64,000 nucleotides of DNA from Adiantum capillus-veneris (taxonomy: Eukaryota > Streptophyta > Polypodiopsida > Polypodiales > Pteridaceae): positions 2,734,001-2,798,000 of the forward strand of contig CM043968.1 of NCBI GenBank assembly GCA_014529385.2. Reading direction: 5' to 3'. Under the pieces are notes generated by a model that had not been told where the DNA came from, searched no databases, and saw nothing but the letters and a program-made list of their open reading frames with translations. Positions 1 through 11,944 of this stretch are shown here, in pieces. The stretch's first letter is position 1; every line of letters begins with the position of its first letter. The position numbers and the translations under genes were made by a program.

Positions 1-218
1 TAGGCCGCCATGAGCATCTCTCAATGATTCCTATGTCATGGCAGATAAAGCATAGGCCGATTGCATGGCGTTGCAAGCATTTTAGTACGCTTTGTGGATG
101 AAAGTTTGCTTTCTTCTTGCTTCTTTTTGTTGATATCGCATCCATGAAAGCTACCTCTCCCGGTTCATCTCTGGCCCTGTCGTGAAAGTTCGAAAAGCCT
201 GCAAGACCTTGGCATGCG

Positions 219-695
219 ATGAGATTTCTAGTTAGGGGAGGAAGAGATAGAGAGTGTGTGTGTTGGGATTTGGGGAAGGGTCAGCCATATGCGCACGAAG
301 AAGCAGATGAGAGTGCAATCGTGGGCTTCGAGGGCTCTCTGAATGTACTAGGAATATGTCAAACTAATGCATTTTATTGCCAGCACGTTCCATCGATTTT
401 AAAGAGGACTTCCAACACCCACATCTTCAAATTGGATCTGCAAGTGCATGTGCATGAATATGGTACCTTGGAAATCATTGGGGAGTTCAAGAATGTGGAA
501 GAGAAAGGACCCGTGACATGGTATGCTGTAGAGAGATTGCTTGGCCGTTTTGTTCGACAATTTCAATTGCCTGATAATGTCAAATTGGATGATGTGAAAG
601 CTATAATTGAAGCTGGTGTACTAATCGTCATTATCCCTAAGAGACACCAAGTGAAATCCGCCCCCAAAAATGTGCCTGTTATAAGCAAGCTTTAA
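219..695 (+). pseudogene. HSP20 (small heat-shock protein) relic
   Basis: Residues about 67-141 of the 158-codon reading frame match the alpha-crystallin domain of plant cytosolic small heat-shock proteins: THIFKLDL, then LEIIGE, then VERLLGRFVRQFQLPDNVKLDDVKA, ending in the conserved GVLIVIIPK strand. Family members are oligomeric ATP-independent chaperones. Two defects are visible. The segment that normally follows DL (about nine residues, PGLKKEEVK-like) is missing. Just upstream, the usual I-D-[WF]-K-E-T lead-in is readable only in a different frame (near position 395-405), so the first 65 residues of the frame do not look like an HSP20 N-terminus. No intron is needed, as is normal for this family. 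I read it as a decayed copy; an expressed, divergent gene is the less likely alternative. Confidence 0.65.
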
Positions 696-1152
696 CAAAG
701 CTAGCTCCTTATTTAATGTGCTAGTTGTTGTTGTTGCTTGCTTCATCAGAAAAAATGTAAAAAGGAAATGGTATAGTGGCCGTCAATGTGCGTCTTGCTT
801 TGTCAGAAAAAATGGAAAAAGAAGTTATGTATCGATTGCCAATCTGTGTCTTGTCTAAGCCTATCATAGATGAGTCGCCCCTTTGTGGTCTTCCTACAAG
901 GTTTACTGCATCAGGAGTGTTGGGTGCTCTCGGTCAGTTTGCATGAGTAGGTGGTATCTATTGCCATGGAAATAGCACGCCTATGTATTCTTTGGATCTT
1001 TGTAGAGTTGTTTTTTGAGACAGACTTGGGTCATATTTATCATTTACTTTTTGAAACAATTGTGCCTCATGCATAGTTGCACGTATACCAGTTATTTGCC
1101 TTACATGCAACTATGCAACTCTTTCGATAACTATGCCAAAATGCTGATTTTT

Positions 1153-1156
<4 letters not shown>
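696..1156. other. Intergenic, no feature seen
   Basis: Mixed-composition sequence with no convincing coding frame. A short motif (tcagaaaaaatg followed by an A-rich stretch) occurs twice near 748 and 804, probably a small local duplication. Confidence 0.5.

Positions 1157-1207
<51 letters not shown>
1157..1207. repeat. (AG)n microsatellite
   Basis: Uninterrupted AG dinucleotide tract of about 25 units. The GA/CT class dominates the microsatellites of this window, and several repeats and element ends abut such tracts. Confidence 0.95.
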
Positions 1208-1210
<3 letters not shown>

Positions 1211-1320
1211 AAGCTAGTCTCCATCGCTGCCCTCTGCCAGTCCCCACTAGCAAGTATGGACTCTCGACTCCCAGGAACGCTTGCTCTCCTTCCCCTGCCC
1301 TGCTTTGTCTAGCATGTTCC

Positions 1321-1487
1321 CGATTCTTCATGCTTGTTGGTAATGACGATGGTGATGTTGCCGATACTCCATTTTCCGCCTGTTGTGTTGCCTCTCAATG
1401 CTTTTCATTCAAGTACTACCCTCCCTTTGGCCCCACCTCCTCAACCTACCGCTTTCTGATCGCAATGATGTGCCTCAATCCATGCGA
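1321..1487 (+). other. Exon-like open segment with splice-donor sequence (module A)
   Basis: A 167-base open segment, starting around R-F-F-M-L-V-G-N-D-D-G-D and ending P-C-E, is followed directly by a good plant 5' splice site (GTAAGG at 1488). The copy at 59601-59767 has exactly the same length and is also open and followed by GTAAGG, although several codons differ (for example S/V, C/Y and V/D replacements). I do not recognise the protein. The features fit a captured host-gene exon carried inside a repeat. The mix of silent and replacement changes does not prove selection. Confidence 0.45.
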
Positions 1488-1549
1488 GTAAGGGTCTTTT
1501 GTGTTGTATCCTCATTTTTGTTAAGGTGTACTAGTCTATCCACCTGCCC

Positions 1550-1552
<3 letters not shown>

Positions 1553-1642
<90 letters not shown>
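1553..1642. repeat. (GA)n microsatellite
   Basis: A 90-base perfect GA tract inside repeat module A. The equivalent tract in the second copy (near 59830) is about 24 bases, so this locus has expanded or the other has contracted. Confidence 0.95.
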
Positions 1643-1645
<3 letters not shown>

Positions 1646-1930
1646 ATAGAACATGGAGGGCTACTCTATCAAACAACCTATGGAGATGGTGTTGGCAACC
1701 CAATACATTCTAGTAGGTAAAAGTTGTTGACCTCCAGGACACGACCCTGGAGCAGCTCTCCAGCTTTTTCTTACCCGTGTTGATGTTGTTGCCATCTTGC
1801 AATGCAAACTATGCTCATGAGGCGGTCAATATTGGGCCTACACATTATTAATAGTCAGGACTAAGACTCTGAGCCCCTAGGTGGTCGGCTTCAGCTTCTT
1901 CAAGATATCTTTTCAGCCTTCAACCTGCAC

Positions 1931-2661
1931 ATCACCCTGTTGTTTGCGCCTTGATTGGCCGGTGTCAATGATGGGCTCTTGCTGAGGGCCATTAATTGAC
2001 TCGGTCACTTGGTGGACATGTCCACGTTGGCTCGCTTGGAGCTACATTTGCAATGGCTACAGCATGCCATGCTTCACCTTCTCCATGACTCCCTTTTCTT
2101 TTGGGCCAGAGAGAATGGGCATACCCGATTTTCCCAGGGGGGCATCCTCCCATGTGGAAATACAGCTTCCTCCTGCACATGGCCCATTGGTGTGCTCATC
2201 ATGAGGTTCTTCCTCTTCTCGCCAAGGCCGGCTATGATATTGTCCATGTGCAAAGGATTATGTGACGAATTCTTCCATGGCAGACGTACATCAGTATAGT
2301 GCATGATGCGTTAGGGAATTTTGACAACTTGGACCCCTGGTCCAATGTGATTTTCATAGAGAAGTAGCTGCAGCAGGAGTAAATGGTGGATATGCAGCTA
2401 GATGGTGACAAAGAGAATGGCAGTAAGGAGTTCACGATGATTTTGGTCATCCGCATGTCTACATGGTTGGAGAGGTATGCATGCAACGTGCTGGTCGAGG
2501 ATATGCCCACAAAAATTTTGAAGAGTGTGTTGGCATCGCTCATGCACATGTGTCCGCACCTAGCTTTGTGCGAGGCAATTTGACATAGCTTAAGAGGTAG
2601 ATGTCGGAGGTGTTCCCGACCAGGCACGATGAGACAGTAAGCAGAAGGCAGTTTTCAGGGG
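1931..2661. other. Unassigned sequence between module A and the LINE
   Basis: About 730 bases with overlapping short ORFs on both strands and no recognisable domain. It lies between repeat module A and the 3' end of the LINE, so it probably belongs to an older insertion. Confidence 0.4.
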
Positions 2662-2713
2662 GAGATAGATAGATAGATAGATTTTATTATCGTCCTCGGA
2701 GGTCAAATATGAC

Positions 2714-4270
2714 CTATGGGACCAAAGTTACATGTGATGTAGTATGTGTATGGCTGATGAGTGACTCTCGATGCTCCAAAATTGTAGTGATGAGAGTCGC
2801 AATGGAGAGCCCACACTTTGGCTGGGAGAGGAAAGTGTGTAGGTCTAAGTTATGGCTAAAAATGTGAGAGAAGCAAGTTCGGATGTGATCAAAAGCTGAG
2901 CACTCTAGTAGTGTGTGGTACTCAGACTCTCGAACTTGCAGTGAGCATAATGTGCACAATCCATTTGACTCTTCTCCATTGCCCCAACGCCCTATCTCGC
3001 ATCGAAGGAAATGGGAGCTAAGCCGAATTGCTGCGATAGTGCGTATCGCGGACAAGGGAATAGGCTCAAGCATGTAAGTGTGAGTACGGTTTCCTCTCTC
3101 AGCGAAGAACATGGTTTTGTAGTTGGGGGCAATATAGGTGGTGTAATGTATGAAGCGTGACCCACCGGATTTCTCCCAAGCCGTAATACATTGGCATTGT
3201 AGAAAAGCTTCATTCACTTGAGAGTCAATTGAAGCATCATGTAGCAAGTGTAATGCATCCCATCTCCCAAACCACTTCTTTATGTCTTGCATCCATCCCG
3301 TGCTCAAGATCTTGCTTTTATGCGTCTTTTGAACTTTTTTGCTCGCTTCCCATGCAATTGTAGGAAGTCGATGTGAGGGGTTTTGACGCATCTTTATCAT
3401 GTACTCCACAACCCTTTCCATGCCCATAACCTCAATTGGAAGAGATCCCGACTCAAGAAGTAGGAGCATATATGGTGTTTGTGTCTTAACTTGGAGAAAG
3501 TTTGTAAGAAAACGCTTTTGGACATTCTCAAACTCTTTCCAAGTAGACTTTGAGATGCTCCCGCCCCACACTTCAACTCCATAAAGAAGAACCGGTGTCA
3601 CCAATGCATCAAAAAGATACTTCTTGAGAACCCAACACTTGATGTTTCCCGCATTACACATGTTCTCAAGTGCATAATATGCTCTCTTTCCCGCTTCCAA
3701 ACGACGCATAGCACATTCATGCCACTTGTGATTGGATGAAACCTCAAGGCCAAGGTACTTAAAGCTCTCAACAACTTCAAGTGTCTCGTTGTTGTACACA
3801 ATGCATGGCTTCTCCTTATGGTTGGTTTTCACAAGCATAACCTTTGTTTTGGATTCATTTACAATCAGCCCACTATGCAAGCAAAAGTTCTCAAGGACAA
3901 CCATAAGCTTTTGTGCATCTTCTAAAGTGTGTGCTAGAAGCACTACATCATCCGCATACAACAAAAGCATGATTACCGCATTGCAAATAGTGACCTCTTC
4001 AATGCCTTCTTCTTGCATAAAGTCAAGTACCATTTGTTCCAATTGATCGATGCATAGACCAAAGAGAGTTGGTGACAATGGACATCCTTGTTTAACCCCA
4101 ATAGTGCTTACAAAAATTTCTGAAATTTCTCTTCCCATGCGCAATTGACAAATCACCTTCTCATAGATTCGAGAAACCGCAAGCATAAACTCACTTGGAA
4201 CTTGGAGTTCTTCCATCCTTCTCCACACATTGTTACGTGGAATCATATCAAAGGCTTTCTTAAAGTCCAC
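2714..4270 (-). pseudogene. LINE reverse transcriptase, catalytic and C-terminal part
   Basis: A 518-codon frame begins with motif A (MDFKKAFD, first catalytic Asp), then GVKQGCPLSPTLF (motif B), LLLYADDVVLLA (motif C, the catalytic YADD box) and SFKYLGLEVS (motif D/E). About 300 further residues follow, including a C-terminal C-x2-C...H...C cluster (CTLC...YHTLLEC) of the zinc-binding type typical of LINE RT proteins. All catalytic residues in this half are present. It is disconnected from the N-terminal half by a frameshift and has no endonuclease, so it is a dead copy. Confidence 0.85.
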
Positions 4271-4932
4271 GCTTGCCTTTCAACCGACTTTCCTCCATGA
4301 GAACACGAAGAGTGACAAGATGATCAATGGTGCTATGGCATCGACGAAAACCCGCTTGTCCGTTTGCACGCTTGTCATTCTCTTCAGCCCAATCACTCAA
4401 TTTCATCTCCATTATGCACCCAAACAACTTTGCCATAAGAGACCCAATCATTATAGTCCGGTAGTTGCTTACATTCTTTACATCCCCTCCTTTATGCAAA
4501 GCCTTAACCCAATTAGTGCTCCAATCATAAGGCATACCATGTTGAAGTGCAAGGTTGAACATATCACACATCCACTCATGGGTAAAATCTCCCGTACATT
4601 TGATCATCTCCGGCTTGATACCTTGAAGATCTCCCGCTTTGCGAGTGGCCAACTTTTCAAGCCCACCGCATACATCCTCAATAGTAAAAAAAGACGGCAT
4701 ACATGGGAGTGAACCATAAAATGGCATTTTTTCAGTATTTTCTTGCTCATATAATTGCCTACAATGTGTGTACATATCCACTAGACTCAAGTTACCAAAA
4801 TTCTCAACCCGCTTGCCTCTCAAGTTTCTCCAAAATCTTCCACATGCATGTGCCTTTTCTTGGACTTGAAATTCTTGTTGCTTTACTTCCCATCTTCTTC
4901 TCTTCTTTTGAATCAATGCCTTGTATGTATGC

Positions 4933-4934
<2 letters not shown>
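4260..4934 (-). pseudogene. LINE reverse transcriptase, N-terminal part
   Basis: A 224-codon frame holds the thumb-proximal start of the RT: AGDLQGIKPEMIK (as in the D-G/I-P-E-x-[LI]-K motif), W...LHKGGD, NYRTIMIGSLMAKLF, and GQAGFRRCHSTIDH, which are RT motifs 0-2a in order. The frame runs out at GKRGL just where motif A should begin. The downstream motif A (VDFKKAFD) is in another frame, and a few codons between them are missing, so a small deletion caused the shift. The copy cannot encode a continuous polymerase. Confidence 0.85.

Positions 4935-4936
<2 letters not shown>

Positions 4937-4974
<38 letters not shown>
4937..4974. repeat. (GA)n microsatellite at LINE 5' breakpoint
   Basis: A perfect GA tract exactly where recognisable LINE coding stops, so it marks the 5' junction of the insertion. 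Confidence 0.9.
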
Positions 4975-4975
<1 letters not shown>

Positions 4976-5141
4976 CAACATATCACACAAAAATTGGTGC
5001 AGATATCGACGAGACAAAGCTTCTTCTAAAATTAGTTGGAATAAGCATCAGAATACATGCTGGTATGGTGTCATCGATATATGCATTGGTATATACATCG
5101 TCAAAAAACACGCTATTACATAGGCTGGAACACATGCTGTT

Positions 5142-5203
5142 ACATGCACCGGTATTGTTTTTAATATACCGACGCTTGTTTCGAGGCCCCTACCGGTGCA
5201 TGT
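5142..5203. repeat. Short hairpin with 13-bp arms
   Basis: ACATGCACCGGTA at 5142-5154 is perfectly inverted at 5191-5203 (TACCGGTGCATGT) around a 36-base loop. The flanks carry further ACATGCTG/ACATGC variants. It may be the end of a small DNA element; nothing else supports this. Confidence 0.5.
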
Positions 5204-5280
5204 ACCGAGTTCTATTTCGATGACCAAACCTGCAACTTTTTTTTTGGGCAAAGAGGGCTGGGAACTGATGTTGCATGTAC

Positions 5281-5378
5281 TATCCTTTCCCTGCCAAATA
5301 TTCTTCCTTCACTTTCCTTTTCGTTGCTTTTTCCTTCGATGCTGAATGGCAATGCCTACACCCCATTAAAAGGAAGGG

Positions 5379-5434
<56 letters not shown>

Positions 5435-5529
5435 CAGAGAGGCTATCCTTTCCCTGCCAAAGATTCTTCCTTCGATTTCCTCTTTGTTGCTATGCCGAAT
5501 GGCAATGACTACACCCCATTAAAAGAAAG

Positions 5530-5581
<52 letters not shown>
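5281..5581 (+). repeat. Tandem duplication with (GA)n tails
   Basis: Two units, 5281-5443 and 5444-5581, each start TATCCTTTCCCTGCCAAA, run through a CCCCATTAAAAG motif and end in a long GA tract (5380-5433 and 5532-5581). The unit length of 163 bases including the microsatellite suggests duplication by slippage or unequal exchange primed by the GA tract. Confidence 0.85.
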
Positions 5582-5584
<3 letters not shown>

Positions 5585-5955
5585 TGACGCCTATCCATTC
5601 TTGTGTAGCATAGATGAGGAGGGTGCCATTCTCATCAAGGGCAGGCTCAGTTCAAAGTCGACGTTTGGTATCTCTAAACGCTCGTGAAGAAAATAGAGAG
5701 AATCGTAGACCCGGACCCACTTCCTGTTGCCATGTGGCAGTTTCAAGAGGTGCCTCTCTCCATTGTTATAGTTAGAGTTAGAAGTTGCCCAGAAATCCTT
5801 TCAGCATAAGGGCATTGCACATTGGGTTAGTAATCTGGGTTGAGGCATGATGGACAAGTCAGCATACTAGGAATCCCAAGCAGTCTACGAACTTCGAGCT
5901 GTGCTCATATAAACATGGAAAATTTAAGAGAAGGTCATTCCACTAAATTTCTCTT

Positions 5956-6150
5956 AAAGGGTTTTGTCGGTCAAAAAATTGTGGTTGATTTACCATTAAA
6001 AATAGGTGCAGTCTTGAATTAATTTTTTGTTGTTGTGATTGAAGTCACCTAAGAAATCATGTTTGGTTTTTGTTTTGTATATGTGCGTTGCCCTATCTTG
6101 CTCGTTTTAGGTATTTCTCGGAAAACCTCGCTCGAGCTTTGAGATTCCTC
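5956..6150 (+). repeat. Dispersed repeat, module B, copy 1
   Basis: This matches 60215-60409 in the same orientation with only scattered differences, starting AAAGGGTTTTGTCGGTC and ending TTTGAGATTCCTCA. In the second copy, module B begins about 70 bases after module A; here the two are separated by about 4 kb of LINE and microsatellite sequence. Confidence 0.88.
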
Positions 6151-6515
6151 ATCTGCATGTCCCTTCACTCCTTACTTCATGTTGCTTATTACACCTCTAA
6201 GCTCAATAGATACATCAAACGTCTTCTCCAGGTTAAGCCATACAGTGGAAACTTAGGGAGAAGGGGATTAAAGTTCCAACAATCTCACAAACGTGTGCTC
6301 CTATATACAGAGTAGGAAACCTCCTTGTACTATTGATATACTCGTCGACCATGGACGTGTGACTAATTGCAACATCATTACTTACACTTTTCGCCATCAC
6401 AAGAATGTCTTTGTCCCATCCTCCCTTCTATCACCTGTGTGTGCAAAATTGACCTGCTTACCTACAGCTTGAGAGAGAGAAGAGGACTTTTAATACAATG
6501 CCGAGACCTCGAAGA

Positions 6516-6517
6516 CC

Positions 6518-6553
<36 letters not shown>
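6516..6553. repeat. Poly-C run joined to (CT)n
   Basis: Thirteen C residues pass directly into a CT tract. On the minus strand this is a G-run adjoining GA. Confidence 0.9.
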
Positions 6554-6839
6554 ATGTGTGCTCACGCTTCCCGTGTGCAAAGGCAAGACATGCACTTAGT
6601 AGTAGTAGAAAAATGGGTGTAGTAGTGAGTGCAACAAATCGGGTTATGGCAGCTCTACAATCTACAATAAGATGCCTGTTGGTGATGCCTGGTTGAAGCA
6701 TACCTTGATCAAAGAACCTTGAGTTGCAAGAGAAAGCTGTCAAGCATCTCTTTCATGAAGCCGAACTTGGTTTTGTGCATATATCTTATACTCTGTCTTG
6801 GCGATAGCACTGCCCAGTGTCCATCTATTTCTTGGTTGT

Positions 6840-6841
<2 letters not shown>

Positions 6842-6899
<58 letters not shown>
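6842..6899. repeat. (TC)n microsatellite
   Basis: A perfect 58-base CT tract. Confidence 0.95.
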
Positions 6900-6903
<4 letters not shown>

Positions 6904-7011
6904 TAGCATAGCTGGCTGCTTCTCTCCTCTCTCTTTCTCTCTCCGTTGAAAGGAATTCACAAGAAGTTTTGGACAGATTCTCACAATAATTCTCACATTG
7001 TGACTTACCTC

Positions 7012-7166
7012 AACATCATGAGCTTCTGGGAGAGAGGCACCGCATACCTAGCTAGGTATGATTGGGGACAGGGGACCGCTGGTCCGGTGGGGGGGCTGGT
7101 GGTCCCCTGCCCCCAATCGTACCTAGCTAGGTATGTGGTGCCTCTCGAGCAGAAGCTCATGATGTT
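7012..7166. repeat. Foldback element with arms of about 70 bp
   Basis: The arms 7012-7083 and 7096-7166 are near-perfect inverted copies around a G-rich loop of about 12 bases. Each arm contains the inner palindrome CCTAGCTAGG and runs from AACATCATGAGCTTCT at the outside to GGGGACC at the inside. This could be a miniature foldback/MITE or a hairpin-precursor locus. I see no clear target duplication. Confidence 0.85.
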
Positions 7167-7261
7167 ATGCATTGTATGAAAAACACAGAAAAAGACTCCA
7201 TTTTCCTACATGAGAAAATTTCTAAATCTTCTTGTGGAAGAACACCTCCGTCCCTCCCTCC

Positions 7262-9479
<2,218 letters not shown>

Positions 9480-9821
9480 GTATGTGATGTAACAAAAGAT
9501 CAAGTAAATTTGACACAAGATTTTCACTACCACAATACGGTCTGTGATACATCTCACTTTCTATAGAATACCAAAAGGTAAGGTAACATATCAGAAGCCA
9601 GTAATTGGCGACTTCAAAACACCTATTTGCCAATTCAGTAAGATAGGCAACTGCAAAAAAGATCAATCTTTCTAGTAGGTGATGTAATCTGGTAAAAAAA
9701 GGTCGAGTCAATTTGCAAAAAACAATATTTACTCCCACACTAGGTTATGTGATGCCACACACTACCTACAGAGTATAAGAAGACAGGGCAACACTTTCCG
9801 AAATCAGTATACAGTGACCTC
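9480..9821. repeat. Degenerate ~200-bp tandem units interrupted by the Copia element
   Basis: Two diverged units share the order [GTGATGTAA...]-[AGGTCRAGTMAATTTG-like]-[TATGTGATRCCAC...-like]-[AGAGTATAAGAAG-like]. A third, similar unit lies beyond the Copia element at about 13730-13930. Removing the element and its 5-bp target duplication brings the three close to each other. Similarity is weak, so this is tentative. Confidence 0.35.
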
Positions 9822-9826
9822 TTTAG

Positions 9827-10015
9827 TGTTGGGGTATAGGCGTCTGTGCCTTGCCCGGCCGCCCAGAGTCTGGGCGCCCACTGACTTGTATACCTTATAC
9901 ATAGCATAAGTGTATAGGGGACTGCTCACTCTTTTGAGTCTCCCCACCCACATCGTGTCTGTCTCCTTCTCTCTCTCTCTCACTCTCCGTCTGTGGTGCT
10001 CCCCGATCCCCTTCA
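9827..10015 (+). repeat. 5' LTR of the Copia-type element
   Basis: A 189-bp direct repeat beginning TG and ending CA. It contains a CT-rich stretch and a TATACCTTATACATAG segment that may serve as its core promoter. Only one base differs from the 3' LTR. Confidence 0.95.
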
Positions 10016-10017
10016 AT

Positions 10018-10030
10018 TGGTATCAGAGCT
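10018..10030 (+). promoter_or_regulatory. Primer-binding site (initiator tRNA-Met type)
   Basis: TGGTATCAGAGCT lies two bases after the 5' LTR. This is the usual minus-strand primer site of plant Copia elements, complementary to the 3' end of initiator tRNA-Met. Confidence 0.95.
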
Positions 10031-10398
10031 ATGGTGACCGCGGAGAGCACGACGGCTTTGAGAGCTTCGAGGCGATAGCTCGCTCGCTCTCGACGGTGGA
10101 GTTCGATCGCGGAGTTTCACGGAGAGCGATTTTAGCTTGAGGAGCATTGTCTTTGGAGCTTAGGAGCTTGGTGTGGTCAAGCTTGGTCGAGGAGGCGGTT
10201 GCGGCTTCCTTGGTGAGAGGAGCTTTTGAGCTCAGTGGAGCTCGTTAGAGAAGTGCTCGGTGGAGGAGAGTTTGACATTCGAGTGCTTGGATGCTGTTGT
10301 GGCAGAGCTCTTGTGTTGGAGCTTGCATTGAGAGGACATTGCATCACGCAGAGTGGAGCAGGAGCAGGTTCAAGACTGTGTGCAGCTCGTTTTTGCCA

Positions 10399-10675
10399 TT
10401 TTCGGGCTCTAAAACACAGTTTTTTGCGTAGCTCCGTCATACAGAGTCAGATCTACATGATCCAGGAGTCTAGGTCAGGGTTTTGGCACGCTCCGGACGC
10501 GATGGTGATGTCTATTTGCTGAAATTATTCTTTGAATTACAACAGGTACAGCAGCAAGTTTATTTGTGCACTTTCGGGTCCCAAAAACACTGTTTTTGGC
10601 ATAGCTTTCACACCCGGACTCGGATACATATGATCCAGGAGTCTACCTTGGGGTTTTGGCATGCTCCGGACGCGC
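10399..10675 (+). repeat. Imperfect direct repeat in the retroelement leader
   Basis: Two copies of about 103 bases (about 10399-10501 and 10570-10675) share TTTCGGG, ACACWGTTTTT, ATGATCCAGGAGTCTA and GCTCCGGACGCG in the same order, spaced about 172 bases apart. They lie in the 1.6-kb untranslated leader between PBS and gag, where packaging or dimerisation signals usually reside. A function is inferred only. Confidence 0.75.
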
Positions 10676-11662
10676 TCATCATATCAGAATTTTAAAATTC
10701 TGAACGCTGAATTTTCTGCAGCAGCAGTTGTTTATTGTGTGTCGAGGATTCCACACATGGTTTGCTCTCAGATGTGAGAGTGATATTTGCTGCAAGTTTC
10801 CTCACAGGTGGGAGGATACGATGTATGCCTTATGTGGTTTGATGCTCAAGGAGACTAATGTGATTGCATTTTGACCTCGGCAATGTATGCCTCGAGCATG
10901 TTTTTTGGCAGTCACAGGTAGAGCAGATATTTGTGTACTAGATTTGCAGGTGTTTGCAATGATGTATGCAAAATGTGGAGATTGGTGCATGCATTTGGAG
11001 TGTGATTTGACGCGCTTTGGTTGCTCATGGTTTTGAGCGTGCAGTCAGTTTGGTTACTGGTTTTGTGGCCGTTTTACTGACGAAACTCTGGCGAAATTTT
11101 CCCAGGAGTTTTATGCGCATCATTTTTGTGATCTAGGTAGAGATTGCGGGTTGCACTCAACATTTGCGTGCGGTGTTCTCTGCAGGTGGGAGATTTGTGC
11201 GTGTGTATGCATCGATACCGCACATTGTGGGCTTGGTGATTAGCTCACGGGTTTGACAGGCGTACAGTTATCTTGGCACACTCACAGGAGTGAGTATTGT
11301 GATGTATGCTTGTGTGGCTACGAGCTAGGTAGCCGGATTCGAGCACTAATGGCTTGAGGTTTTTCAGCAGGTTTCAGCTACAGGTTTACAAGTTTACAGG
11401 TAGGTTTGAGGGCTTATTTGGGCGCTGAATTTTCAGCCATTGTTTCCTCTTTGCAGGTGTCCATGTATGGCTCAGTTGTAGGCTGATTTGGGACACATTT
11501 GTGACTTGTTTATGCAGCTGTTTAAGAGCTGAATTTTGGGGCTGATTTGCAGCCATATCTTACAGCCATACTTGCAGACTTTTGTTGATGCAATTCGAGC
11601 CAGTTTAGGGCTGATTTGGTTGACATTTGCTACTCATTGTTGCTTGCTCTTTTGTGAGCATT

Positions 11663-11932
11663 ATGGCTGATTTTTCATTTGACTTCCAGCGTTATGGTCT
11701 GACACAGTTTGATGGTGCAGATTTTGTTGCTTGGAAGGAGCATATGCTTGTTGCATTGGCGGATTTGGGGCAGGATAAACCCTTGCATGGTTTATCGGCG
11801 AAACCCAATTCTATGCGTGATGATGATTGGCAGGATCTTGATGAGTTAGCCATGTCTACGATTTGTTTGCATCTGGTTGAGTCTGTTTACTGGCAGGTCT
11901 CGAGGGAGACTACAACTCATGCTTTATGGTAG
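11663..11932 (+). pseudogene. Copia gag N-terminal domain, ended by an in-frame stop
   Basis: From the ATG at 11663 the frame reads MADFSFDFQRYGL, then L/F-DGADFVAWKEHMLVALADLG, and ends ...HALW before TAG at 11930. This follows the conserved N-terminal pattern of plant Copia Gag (F..L.G.NF..W...M...L). In related Gags the next residues are of the type ALW..L...Y. Here the stop replaces one codon, and the same frame continues with SLHAMYA straight into the zinc-knuckle region, so a single nonsense change or a programmed readthrough separates the two pieces. Gag would form the virus-like particle. Confidence 0.8.
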
Positions 11933-11944
11933 AGTTTACATGCT

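Larger units (their letters stand above)
1265..1930 (+). repeat. Dispersed repeat, module A, copy 1
   Basis: This stretch aligns in the same orientation with 59565-60142: the same exon-like ORF, the same internal (GA)n position, then the same roughly 280-base tail running through an ATACATTCTAGTAGGTAAAA motif to a CTTCAAGATATCTTTT motif. The copies differ by scattered substitutions and by the length of the GA tract (long here at 1553-1642, short in the other). No protein domain was recognised. It behaves like part of a mobile or segmentally duplicated unit; its other half (module B) lies 4 kb away here but close by in the second copy. Confidence 0.85.
2662..4934 (-). mobile_element. 5'-truncated LINE (non-LTR retrotransposon)
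   Basis: The minus strand carries a non-LTR reverse transcriptase followed by a short 3' UTR and, instead of poly(A), a tail of about five ATCT/GATA units (plus-strand 2662-2682). The 5' end stops at the (GA)n tract starting at 4937, with no endonuclease domain upstream, so the copy is 5'-truncated, as is usual for target-primed insertion. The coding region is split by one frameshift near 4262-4275. The tail type and the C-terminal Cys/His motif recall LINE clades found in plants and green algae; the clade is not determined. Confidence 0.85.

Noticed and set aside
10226-10695. ORFs in the Copia leader as genes
   Set aside because: They overlap the untranslated leader and its repeat, and have no domain resemblance.
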